In this document: one piece after another, positions 15,256-22,869 of the stretch
How the letters are laid out: each line of letters begins with the position of its first letter
Numbering within the stretch: position 1 is the first letter of the stretch
Assembly (NCBI RefSeq): GCF_052065415.1
Contig: NZ_JBQHUB010000035.1
Location: 1 to 33,108 of the forward strand
Direction: 5' to 3'
DNA: 33,108 nucleotides
DNA from: Pseudoflavonifractor_A sp022772585
GTDB lineage: Bacteria > Bacillota > Clostridia > Oscillospirales > Oscillospiraceae
Made by a program: the position numbers and the translations under genes
The notes under the pieces: model-generated
Told to the model about the DNA's origin: nothing
The model's input: only the letters and a program-made list of their open reading frames with translations
The model's database searches: none

Positions 15256-16659
15256 TCAGAAACGGAAATAAAGGAAGGGGTTGTAGGTGGCGTCCACCAG
15301 ATAGGCGGTGGAGAGCAGCAGGCCGGCCATCAGCAGGACGGGGAGCAGGAGCTGCTTGCGCCGGACGGAGAGACGGCACCACAGCCGGGCCCCCAGGGGC
15401 ACGGCGGCCGCGCAGGAGACAGCCAGGGTGGGGAGATAGGAGCGCAGGTAGTAGCGGAAGGCCCCGTCGGCCAGACCGCCCTCCGCCATGCCGAACATGG
15501 CCGCGAGATAGGCCCCCATGTGGCCGAAATCCTCAATGGCGAAGATGGCCCAGCTCACCGCCACCAGAAACAGGGTGTATACATGCCGTACCGCAGCGGG
15601 CAGGCGTTCCAGGAACTGGAGCAGGAAGAACTTCTCCAGAATGAGCAGCACCGCGAAGTACAGCCCCCAGAGCAGGAAGTTCCAGCTGGCGCCGTGCCAG
15701 ATGCCGGTGGCCGCCCACACCACCAGAAGGTTGAAGAGCAGCCTGCCACGGCTCACCCGGTTGCCCCCCAGGGGGATATACAGGTACTCCCGGAACCAGG
15801 TGCCCAGGGAGATGTGCCACCGGCGCCAGAATTCCGTGATGGAGCGGGAGATATAGGGATAGTTGAAGTTGGGGCTGAACTCGAAGCCCAGCATCCGGCC
15901 CAGGCCGATGGCCATGTCGGAGTAGCCTGAGAAGTCGAAGTAGAGCTGGAGGGAAAACGCCAGGATGCCCAGCCAGGCCCCGGCGGTGGTGAGCTGCCCG
16001 GCGGGCATGGCCTTATAGGCGTCCCACAGCATACCCAGGTTGTTGGCCAGCAGCACCTTTTTGGCCAGTCCCACCACAAAGACCTGCACGCCGGAGGCAA
16101 ACTGCTCGGGGGAGTGGGCACGGTGCTCCAGCTGATCGTCCAGATCCTTGTATTTGATGATGGGACCGGCGATGAGCTGGGGGAACAGGGTGACGAAGGT
16201 GCCGAAGGTAATGATGTTCTTCTGGCAGCGGGCGTCCCCACGGTAGACGTCGATGGTATAGCTCATGGTCTGGAAGGTGTAAAAGGAGATGCCGATGGGC
16301 AGACGGATGTTCAGTACCGGCAGGAAGCCCAGCCCCACTGCGGCGAGGGAGCGGGCGATAAAATCCCAGTATTTGAAGAAGAACAGCAGCGCCAGGTTGA
16401 ACACCACCGACGAGGCCACCGCCAGCCGGGCGCCTTTGTCGTTGCCTCGCTCCTTGCACCGGGTGACCAGCATGCCGTGGGTGTAGTCGATGGCGATGGA
16501 GGCGAACATGATGAGGATGTACTTGGGCTCGCCCCACCCGTAGAAGATCAGGTTAAAGACCAGCAGCACCGCGTTGCGCAGGCGCAGGGGGGCGATATAG
16601 TAGATCAGCAGTACGATGGGCAGATAGAGGAACAGAAAATAAAGACTGGAAAAGACCAA
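15256..16659 (-). CDS. MBOAT-family O-acyltransferase (AlgI/DltB-like)
   Basis: 467-residue polytopic membrane protein. N-terminal MVFSSLYFLFLYLP and YYIAPLRLRNAVLL are the standard AlgI/PatA-type opening. PIGISFYTFQTMSYTIDVYRG, LIAGPI, DFSGYSDMAIGLGRMLGF, NFNYPYIS, EFWRRWHISLGTWFREYLYIPLGGNR and the catalytic-histidine motif GIWHGASWN (H322) all match the family. The protein moves an acyl group, usually acetyl, from a cytoplasmic donor across the membrane to a partner such as the DHHW protein encoded next. The start is TTG 16659, with GGGAGG eight bases upstream; no ATG is better placed. A hairpin separates it from the DUF4358 lipoprotein gene upstream, probably the same operon. Confidence 0.94.
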   Translation of the reverse strand: MVFSSLYFLFLYLPIVLLIYYIAPLRLRNAVLLVFNLIFYGWGEPKYILIMFASIAIDYTHGMLVTRCKERGNDKGARLAVASSVVFNLALLFFFKYWDFIARSLAAVGLGFLPVLNIRLPIGISFYTFQTMSYTIDVYRGDARCQKNIITFGTFVTLFPQLIAGPIIKYKDLDDQLEHRAHSPEQFASGVQVFVVGLAKKVLLANNLGMLWDAYKAMPAGQLTTAGAWLGILAFSLQLYFDFSGYSDMAIGLGRMLGFEFSPNFNYPYISRSITEFWRRWHISLGTWFREYLYIPLGGNRVSRGRLLFNLLVVWAATGIWHGASWNFLLWGLYFAVLLILEKFFLLQFLERLPAAVRHVYTLFLVAVSWAIFAIEDFGHMGAYLAAMFGMAEGGLADGAFRYYLRSYLPTLAVSCAAAVPLGARLWCRLSVRRKQLLLPVLLMAGLLLSTAYLVDATYNPFLYFRF

Positions 16660-16688
16660 GGGGCGTACCCTCCCGTCGTGCGAAATGA

Positions 16689-16716
16689 GAGCGCCCGGCG
16701 CGTATACCGGGCGCTC
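16689..16716 (-). repeat. Intercistronic hairpin, DUF4358 gene to MBOAT gene
   Basis: GAGCGCCCGG (16689-16698) and CCGGGCGCTC (16707-16716), eight-base loop, in the 82-base gap of the operon. No clear T run follows on the minus strand, so it is more likely a partial terminator or mRNA-stability element. Confidence 0.6.
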
Positions 16717-16741
16717 AGTTCAAAAGTATAGCGCAAAGAGC

Positions 16742-17467
16742 TTATTTTGTATAGGTGTTAAAGGCGGTCACGGCCGAATCGGCGTATTCCGTGACGGCGA
16801 AGAGGACGTAGCTGCCGCTGGTGACCAGCTTGTAGTTCTGCACCAGCTCCAGCTGGGCGGGCAGGTACTGGCTCCACTGCTCCTCCAGGTCGGCCTGGTG
16901 GGCCTGGAGGGCCTTTTTCACGGTGTCCATCTTGCCGTCCTTTACCTTGGCAATAAAGAACTCGGTGGCCTGTACGTTCATCAGGGGCATTTTGCAGATG
17001 TACTCCTCCAGATCACCGGCGTCGATGCCGTAGATGGAGGACAGCAGATCCGCGTCCAGATCGGTGAGGGTGGGCAGCTCATTTTTGGAGATGTCCGTCC
17101 AGATGGACTCCACCACGGAGACGGTGGGCGCAGGCGTGGGCTTGGCGGTGGGTGCGGCAGAGGGCTTGGAAGAAGGCCTGGCGGTGGGCGCGCTGCTGCT
17201 CTGGCTGTTGGGAGTGGCGGCGGGCTGAGTGGCCTCGGGGGCGGGAGTCTCAGCGGGAATGTCAGTGGCGCCGCCGGAGACAGGCGCGTCGCTGGGCTGG
17301 ACGCCTGCGCCCTCGTCGGTGGGCGCAGGGGAGGGAGAGAGGGAGACCACGGGGGCGGAGGACTCGGGCGCGGGGCTGGAGGCGGGGGGCTGGCTGTCGC
17401 CGCAGGAGGCCAGCAGGCCCAGGGTGAGAACGCCGGCCAGAGCAAGGGAAGAGATCCGGTGATTCAT
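16742..17467 (-). CDS. DUF4358-type lipoprotein
   Basis: 241 residues. Lipoprotein signal with lipobox LLASC (Cys about 22). A long low-complexity Pro/Ser/Ala/Thr linker (about 25-118) would span the wall. The C-terminal domain (about 120-241) begins VVESIWTDISKNELPTL and contains YGIDAGDLEEYICKMPLMNVQATEFFIAKVKDG, the pattern of DUF4358 domains. The function of the domain is unknown; it often sits beside MBOAT and DHHW genes, which fits here, and may help an envelope O-acetylation complex. ATG 17467 has AAGGAG 11 bases upstream. An earlier in-frame start (17569) would put about 34 non-signal residues before the lipoprotein signal and is rejected. Confidence 0.85.
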   Translation of the reverse strand: MNHRISSLALAGVLTLGLLASCGDSQPPASSPAPESSAPVVSLSPSPAPTDEGAGVQPSDAPVSGGATDIPAETPAPEATQPAATPNSQSSSAPTARPSSKPSAAPTAKPTPAPTVSVVESIWTDISKNELPTLTDLDADLLSSIYGIDAGDLEEYICKMPLMNVQATEFFIAKVKDGKMDTVKKALQAHQADLEEQWSQYLPAQLELVQNYKLVTSGSYVLFAVTEYADSAVTAFNTYTK

Positions 17468-17827
17468 ATGTCTGATAACTCCTTTTGATCGTTGTATTTG
17501 ACTGGTAAGAGAGACCGGCGGCCCGGGAGGCTTACCGGTTTCGTTATCCTTTGACGGAGGCGGAAGCAAAAAGTTCCCGGGAAATAAAGTTTATATAAAT
17601 GGAGATTTTCCCCACTGGGGCACGGATGAAGTGACGGCAGGCAATAAAAAACGCAAGGATAAATACCGGAAGATTGTCTGTCCGCGCAGTACGGACAGAC
17701 GGCCAATGAAATTTACAAACTCTTTACCCTTGCGTGGAGGACGGCTTTACAGAGTATCCGCTATACTGACGGTGTCCTCAAGAGACAGCAAATCAAACGG
17801 AAATGATCAGATTGGAGATCGAAGAAA
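17468..17827. other. Divergent intergenic region, DUF4358 gene / pstS
   Basis: 360 bases. It contains an inverted repeat GTCTGTCCG (17676-17684) / CGGACAGAC (17692-17700) and, nearer pstS, the Pho-box-like repeats and -10. A TATATAA stretch near 17590 could be a -10 for the minus-strand operon, but no -35 supports it. Confidence 0.55.
17712..17767 (+). promoter_or_regulatory. Pho-box-like repeats and -10 of the pst operon
   Basis: TTTACA (17712-17717), N5, TTTACC (17723-17728), an 11-bp period, and TTTACA again at 17746-17751. The -10 is TATACT (17762-17767); no -35 hexamer fits. Positions about -61 to -23 and the TT(A/T)ACA-like units match PhoP boxes of Gram-positive bacteria, where the regulator replaces the -35. 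PhoB at 22193 is the obvious candidate. Confidence 0.65.
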
Positions 17828-18694
17828 ATGAAAAAGTGGATCACTCTTGCTTTGTCCGGCGTTCTCACCCTGGGTCTGCTGGCCGGCTGCGGCAGCACAC
17901 AGTCCGGCTCCGCCCCCGCCCCCACCCAGCCCGCCGCCTCTGAACCCGCCGCGCCCGCCGAGCTCTCCGGCGTGGTCAACACCGATGGTTCCACCTCCAT
18001 GGAGAAGGTCATCGGCGCGCTGAGCGAGGCCTTCATGGAGCAGAACAAGGGCGTCACCGTCAACTACAGCGGCACCGGTTCCGGTACCGGCATCACCTCT
18101 GCCCAGTCCGGCGCCTGTGACATCGGCCTGTCCAGCCGCGACCTGAAGGCGGAGGAGACCGGCGTGGTGGCCACCGTGGTGGCCAAGGACGGCATCGCCA
18201 TCATCGTCAACCCCCAGAATCCGGTAGCCGACCTGACTGTGGAGCAGATCGCCGCCCTGGCCACCGGCGAGATCAGCAACTGGAAGGACGTGGGCGGCAA
18301 TGACGGCGCGGTGGCCTTCATCGGCCGCGAGGCCGGCTCCGGCACCCGTGACGGCTTTGAGTCCATCACCGGCACCTCCGACAAGTGCAAGTACACCAAT
18401 GAGCTGACCTCTACCGGCGACGTGGTGGCCAACGTGGCCTCCAACCCCAATGCCATCGGCTACGCCTCCCTGTCCGCCGTGGATGAGACCGTGAAGGCCG
18501 TCACCGTGGGCGGCGTGGCCCCCAGCGAGGAGACCGTTCTGGACGGTACTTACGCCATTCAGCGTAACTTCAACCTCGTCACCAAGGAGGGCGCCGATCT
18601 GACCCCCGCTGCCCAGGCCTTCTTTGACTTCGCCACTTCCAAGGATGCCGCGGAGCTGATCGCTGCCGCCGGCGCCGTACCTGTGGCCAAATAA
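17828..18694 (+). CDS. pstS: Phosphate ABC transporter substrate-binding lipoprotein PstS
   Basis: 288 residues. Signal peptide with lipobox LLAGC (Cys about 21) and a Pro/Ala linker to about 45. The mature domain has the PstS phosphate-contacting segments: VNTDGSTSMEKVIGAL, VNYSGTGSGTGITSAQSGACDIGLSSRDLK, and FIGREAGSGTRDGFESI. It binds phosphate outside the membrane and delivers it to PstCA. It is the first gene of a seven-gene pst-pho run and is preceded by the Pho-box-like element. A 12-bp hairpin follows, which usually keeps the binding protein in excess over the permeases. ATG 17828 has GGAG upstream. Confidence 0.96.
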   Translation: MKKWITLALSGVLTLGLLAGCGSTQSGSAPAPTQPAASEPAAPAELSGVVNTDGSTSMEKVIGALSEAFMEQNKGVTVNYSGTGSGTGITSAQSGACDIGLSSRDLKAEETGVVATVVAKDGIAIIVNPQNPVADLTVEQIAALATGEISNWKDVGGNDGAVAFIGREAGSGTRDGFESITGTSDKCKYTNELTSTGDVVANVASNPNAIGYASLSAVDETVKAVTVGGVAPSEETVLDGTYAIQRNFNLVTKEGADLTPAAQAFFDFATSKDAAELIAAAGAVPVAK

Positions 18695-18723
18695 CAAAAG
18701 TTTCCCCCTTCCCTTCACCCGGA

Positions 18724-18756
18724 GCCTCCCCGGCGATGTTTCTCCGCCGGGGAGGC
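18724..18756 (+). repeat. Intercistronic hairpin, pstS to pstC
   Basis: GCCTCCCCGGCG (18724-18735) and CGCCGGGGAGGC (18745-18756), 12 perfect pairs, nine-base loop. No T run follows, so it is better read as a 3' stabiliser or partial attenuator than a full terminator. Confidence 0.75.
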
Positions 18757-18794
18757 CTTCGGGCATCCCACTGTTCTGAGAAAGGTCGTGCGGT

Positions 18795-19745
18795 ATGATG
18801 GATGAGTGTGTCTCCAGGCCCGATCCTGCCGGGGACGGGACCCGGAGCGCCCGGGTCAGGCCCGGGGCGGTCCGGGTGAGCGGTGCTAAGCTGTTCGAGA
18901 CCGTCATGTACGTGGTGTTCCTGCTCTGCGGCCTCATCGCCGTGGGCTTTGTGTGCTTCATCAGCGTCTATCTCATATGGTCCGGTCTGCCTGCCATCCG
19001 GGAGATCGGACTCATGGATTTCCTCTTCGGCAAGACTTGGGCCTCCACGGCAGCGGAGCCGGAGTTCGGCATCCTGCCCTTTATCCTCACCTCCATTTAC
19101 GGCACGGCGGGGGCCATTGTCATCGGTGTGCCCGTGGGCTTTATGACCGCCGTGTTCCTGGCCAAGGTGGCGCCGCCCCGGCTGGCCGCCGTGGTCCGCC
19201 CGGCGGTGGACCTGCTTGCCGGCATCCCCTCGGTGGTGTACGGCCTCATCGGCATGATGGTGCTGGTGCCTGCCGTCCGGGAATGGTTCCATCTGCCTGA
19301 CGGAGCCAGCCTCTTCGCGGCCATCATCGTGCTGGCCATCATGATACTGCCCTCCATTATCAGCGTGTCCGAGACCGCCCTCAAGGCGGTGCCCCGGGAA
19401 TATGAGGAGGCCAGTCTGGCCCTGGGGGCCACCCATATTGAAACGGTATTCCGGGTATCGGTCCCCGCGGCCTCCAGCGGTATCGCCGCGTCGGTGGTGC
19501 TGGGCATCGGCCGTGCCATCGGCGAGGCCATGGCCATCATGATGGTGGCGGGCAACGTGGCCAACATGCCCTCCCTGTTCAAAAGCGTCCGCTTCCTTAC
19601 CACTGCCGTGGCCAGCGAGATGAGTTATGCCGCCGTGGGCAGCCTTCAGCGCCAGGCCCTCTTCTCCATTGCGCTGGTGCTGTTCCTCTTCATCATGCTG
19701 ATCAATGTAGCCCTCAACGCCCTGCTCAAACGCAAGACGGACTGA
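18795..19745 (+). CDS. pstC: Phosphate ABC transporter permease PstC
   Basis: 316 residues, six membrane helices starting at about residue 35. The permease-ATPase contact loop is TALKAVPREYEEASLALGATHIETVFRVSVP, the EAA motif typical of PstC. GRAIGEAMAIMMVAGN is also characteristic. The N-terminal 30 residues are polar, somewhat longer than usual. It forms the phosphate channel with PstA. Two adjacent ATGs (18795, 18798) are possible; the ribosome site AAAGG is weak. It lies 100 bases after pstS, across the hairpin, and 49 bases before the pstA start. Confidence 0.95.
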   Translation: MMDECVSRPDPAGDGTRSARVRPGAVRVSGAKLFETVMYVVFLLCGLIAVGFVCFISVYLIWSGLPAIREIGLMDFLFGKTWASTAAEPEFGILPFILTSIYGTAGAIVIGVPVGFMTAVFLAKVAPPRLAAVVRPAVDLLAGIPSVVYGLIGMMVLVPAVREWFHLPDGASLFAAIIVLAIMILPSIISVSETALKAVPREYEEASLALGATHIETVFRVSVPAASSGIAASVVLGIGRAIGEAMAIMMVAGNVANMPSLFKSVRFLTTAVASEMSYAAVGSLQRQALFSIALVLFLFIMLINVALNALLKRKTD

Positions 19746-19794
19746 TCTCCGCTTTCTTACATTCTTGGATTTTGGCAAGGAGAATGATATACTT

Positions 19795-20694
19795 ATGCAA
19801 GCACGATCTCTCTCGGGCAGGCGCAGGCTCTATGACCGCACGCTGACTGCGCTGCTCTACTTCTGCGCGCTGCTGACCTGCGCGCTGCTGGTGTTCCTCA
19901 TCGGCTATATCTTCCTGCGGGGATTGCCCCATGTGACCTGGGAGCTGCTGTCCACCAAGCCCAGCTACCTGCGGGACAGCATCGGCATCCTGCCAAACAT
20001 CGTCAATACCGTCTATCTGGTGGTGCTGACGCTGCTTTTTACCCTGCCTCTGGGCGTGGGAGCGGCCATCTATCTCACTGAGTATGCCGGGAACCGCCGG
20101 CTGGTGTCGGTGATCGAGTTTGCCACTGAGACCCTCACCGGTATCCCCTCCATCATCTACGGCCTGGTGGGCATGCTCTTTTTCTGCGAGTTCCTGGGCC
20201 TTGGCAAGGCGCTGCTGGCCGGCGTCCTTACCCTGGTCATCATGACGCTGCCCACCATCATCCGCACCACCCAGGAGAGCCTGAAGACAGTTCCCCAGAG
20301 CTACCGCGAGGCCGCCCTGGGCCTGGGCGCGGGCAAGTGGCACATGATCCGCACGGTGGTGCTGCCCTCCTCGGTGGACGGTATCGTCACCGGCTGCATT
20401 CTGGCCGTGGGCCGCATCGTGGGCGAGTCGGCCGCCCTGCTCTTCACCGCCGGCATGGGCATGAGCCTCAACCGCTTTTTCGTCTGGACCGGAGACCTGG
20501 CGGGCAGCGCCGCGGCCACTCTGGACAGCTTTCTGCACAGCTCGGGCGCCAGTCTCACCGTGGCCCTGTACGTCTACGCCAAGGAGCGGGCCGAGTTTGA
20601 CGTGGCTTTCGGCATCGCGGCCATCCTGATGATATTGACGCTGGTCATCAACCTGTCGGCCAAACTGGTGGGCCGCAGGCTGCGCCGCGCGTAA
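19795..20694 (+). CDS. pstA: Phosphate ABC transporter permease PstA
   Basis: 299 residues with six membrane helices. Family features are ETLTGIPSIIYGLVGMLFF, the EAA loop ESLKTVPQSYREAALGLGAGKWHMIRTVVLP, and GRIVGESAALLFTAG. It pairs with PstC to form the phosphate channel. ATG 19795 is preferred, with AAGGAG 12 bases upstream; an upstream in-frame TTG (19765) would place that site inside the gene. The pstB gene begins 13 bases after the stop. Confidence 0.95.
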   Translation: MQARSLSGRRRLYDRTLTALLYFCALLTCALLVFLIGYIFLRGLPHVTWELLSTKPSYLRDSIGILPNIVNTVYLVVLTLLFTLPLGVGAAIYLTEYAGNRRLVSVIEFATETLTGIPSIIYGLVGMLFFCEFLGLGKALLAGVLTLVIMTLPTIIRTTQESLKTVPQSYREAALGLGAGKWHMIRTVVLPSSVDGIVTGCILAVGRIVGESAALLFTAGMGMSLNRFFVWTGDLAGSAAATLDSFLHSSGASLTVALYVYAKERAEFDVAFGIAAILMILTLVINLSAKLVGRRLRRA

Positions 20695-20707
20695 GGAGGT
20701 ATCCGGT

Positions 20708-21469
20708 ATGAAGGAAAACATCGTGCTCTCCGCGGAGAAGCTCAATCTCCACTATGGGACGGCCCACGCCCTCAAGGACGTGGATATCGACATCCCCGAA
20801 GGGCAGGTCACCGCGCTCATCGGACCCTCCGGCTGCGGAAAGTCCACCTTCCTCAAGACCCTGGACCGGATGAACGACCTGGTGCCCGGCGTGCGCATCG
20901 AGGGAAAGGTGCTCTACCGGGACCAGGACATCTACGCCCCCGGGCTGGACGTGACCTGGCTGCGCAAGCAGATCGGCATGGTATTCCAGAAGCCCAATCC
21001 CTTCCCCATGTCCATCTACGACAACATTGCCTACGGCCCCCGCACCCACGGCGTACGGAACAAGAGCCAGCTGGACGATATCGTGGAGCAGTCCCTCCGG
21101 GGGGCCGCCATCTGGGACGAGGTGAAGGACCGGCTGAAGAAGTCGGCGCTCTCCCTCTCAGGCGGGCAGCAGCAGCGCATCTGTATCGCCCGGGCCCTGG
21201 CGGTGGAGCCCGACGTGCTGCTGATGGATGAGGCCACCTCCGCCCTGGACCCCATCTCCACATCCAAGATCGAGGACCTGATCGCCGACCTGAAGGGCCG
21301 GTATACCATCGTCATCGTCACACACAATATGCAGCAGGCCACCCGCATTTCGGACAAGTGCGCCTTCTTCCTGCTGGGTGAGCTCATCGAGTTCGGCGAT
21401 ACCACCCAGCTCTTCTCGGTCCCCCGGGACAAGCGGACGGAGGACTACATCACCGGCCGCTTCGGATAA
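20708..21469 (+). CDS. pstB: Phosphate ABC transporter ATP-binding protein PstB
   Basis: 253 residues, the usual PstB length. Walker A GPSGCGKS at 39-46, Q-loop GMVFQKPNPFPMSIYDNIAYG, signature LSGGQQQR from L150, Walker B VLLMDEATSALDP with D174/E175, and the switch His in VTHNMQQA. TLDRMNDLVPG after Walker A is PstB-specific. It hydrolyses ATP to drive phosphate import through PstCA. ATG 20708 follows AAGGAGG. The gene order pstA-pstB-phoU is the standard one. Confidence 0.97.
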   Translation: MKENIVLSAEKLNLHYGTAHALKDVDIDIPEGQVTALIGPSGCGKSTFLKTLDRMNDLVPGVRIEGKVLYRDQDIYAPGLDVTWLRKQIGMVFQKPNPFPMSIYDNIAYGPRTHGVRNKSQLDDIVEQSLRGAAIWDEVKDRLKKSALSLSGGQQQRICIARALAVEPDVLLMDEATSALDPISTSKIEDLIADLKGRYTIVIVTHNMQQATRISDKCAFFLLGELIEFGDTTQLFSVPRDKRTEDYITGRFG

Positions 21470-21518
21470 CGGGGCAGCCGCCCCGGAGCGAGCCTCATTC
21501 CATAAGGAGGACTCAGAT

Positions 21519-22169
21519 ATGCGAAAAACCTTTGACGCCGAGCTCCAGGAGCTCAGCGCGGAGATGATCGATATGGCGGCCGCGGCGGAGGACGCCATTG
21601 ACCTGGTAACGGCCTCGTTGGCCGCGCCGGACGACCGGCAGGCCCGGGAGGCCATCTCCCTGACCCATACCATGGACCAGACCGAGCGGGATATTGAAAA
21701 CCGCTGCCTGCGGCTGCTGCTCCAGCAGCAGCCCGTGGCCCGGGACCTGCGGACCATCTCGGCCGCCCTGAAAATGGTCACCGACCTGCAGCGCATCGGC
21801 GACCAGTGCGCCAATATCGCGGAGATCTCGCTGCTGCTGGTGCGGGAGCCGGGCGGCTCCATCCCAAGCCACATCCGGGAAATGAGCCGGAAGGCGGGAT
21901 ACATGGTCAAGCGGGCCATCTTCGCCTACGCCAACCGGGACCAGAACGCCGCCGGCGAGGTCATCGGCCTGGATGATGCGGTGGATGAGCTGTTCCGCAC
22001 GGTGAAGGGGGACCTGGTGGCCCTCATCCGGGAGAGCCAGGACAACGCCGACCGGGCCATCGACCTGATCATCATCGCAAAATACCTGGAGCGCATCGCG
22101 GACCACGCAGTCAACATCGCCCAGTGGGCCATCTACTGCGTCACCGGGACGCTGGTGGACCCCAGCTGA
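21519..22169 (+). CDS. phoU: Phosphate signalling protein PhoU
   Basis: 216 residues, the common size for two PhoU three-helix bundles. Each repeat has the metal-binding helix: DLQRIGDQCANIAE (first) and YLERIADHAVNIAQW (second). PhoU relays the state of the PstSCAB transporter to PhoR and restrains the response when phosphate is plentiful. ATG 21519 follows AAGGAGG eight bases upstream. A longer in-frame reading from 21378 overlaps pstB and is rejected. Confidence 0.96.
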   Translation: MRKTFDAELQELSAEMIDMAAAAEDAIDLVTASLAAPDDRQAREAISLTHTMDQTERDIENRCLRLLLQQQPVARDLRTISAALKMVTDLQRIGDQCANIAEISLLLVREPGGSIPSHIREMSRKAGYMVKRAIFAYANRDQNAAGEVIGLDDAVDELFRTVKGDLVALIRESQDNADRAIDLIIIAKYLERIADHAVNIAQWAIYCVTGTLVDPS

Positions 22170-22192
22170 TTTCACAAGGAGGGACGAGGGCT

Positions 22193-22858
22193 ATGGCCAA
22201 CACCATCGTGATCGTGGAGGATGACAGCAGCATCCGGGAGATGCTGCGCTATTATTTCCAGTCCACTGGGAACGATGTCCGGGCTTATGAGAGCGGCGAG
22301 GAATTTTTTGAGGCCGAGCGCGGACACGCCGCCCCCACGATCTACCTGCTGGACATCATGCTGCCCGGGATGGACGGACTGGAGATCCTGCGCCGGCTCC
22401 GGGCCGGCCGGGCCACCGCGGACGTGCCCGTCATCATGCTCACCGCCCGCACCGCCGAGATGGACCGGGTGGAGGGGCTGGAGAGCGGCGCCGACGACTA
22501 TGTGGTCAAGCCCTTTGGATTGATGGAGCTCCAGGCCCGCATCAAGGCGGTGCTCCGCCGTACCCGGCGGGAGTCCCCCGTTCTCCGCTGCGGGGACCTG
22601 GAGATTGACAGCTCGGCCCGTACCGTACGCAAAGGCGGCGTGCCGGTGGAGCTGACTTACAAGGAATTCGAGCTGCTGCGGCTGCTGGCCTCTCACCGGG
22701 GGGCCGTGCTCAGCCGGGAGGAGATCCTGCGTACCGTGTGGGACTACGACTTCACCGGCGAGACCCGCACAGTGGATATGCACATCAAGGCCCTGCGGCA
22801 GAAGCTGGGGGACGATGTGATCGCCACGGTCCGCGGCGTGGGCTATAAGATGACTTAG
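22193..22858 (+). CDS. phoB: Phosphate-regulon response regulator PhoB/PhoP
   Basis: 221 residues. Receiver with D10/D11, phospho-acceptor D54 in LLDIMLPGMDG, T84 and K106 in VKPF. The winged-helix effector domain has LTYKEFELLRLLASHRG and RTVDMHIKALRQKLG. The pst-phoU context makes phosphate control the clear role. It would bind the TTTACA-type repeats before pstS. ATG 22193 has AAGGAGGG nine bases upstream. phoR begins 11 bases after the stop. The name phoP would be equally valid in a Gram-positive organism. Confidence 0.94.
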   Translation: MANTIVIVEDDSSIREMLRYYFQSTGNDVRAYESGEEFFEAERGHAAPTIYLLDIMLPGMDGLEILRRLRAGRATADVPVIMLTARTAEMDRVEGLESGADDYVVKPFGLMELQARIKAVLRRTRRESPVLRCGDLEIDSSARTVRKGGVPVELTYKEFELLRLLASHRGAVLSREEILRTVWDYDFTGETRTVDMHIKALRQKLGDDVIATVRGVGYKMT

Positions 22859-22869
22859 GGGGCGTCGGG

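Noticed and set aside
17676..17700. GTCTGTCCG/CGGACAGAC hairpin as a terminator
   Set aside because: It lies between divergent genes with no T run and no transcript expected to end there; an operator is possible but unsupported.
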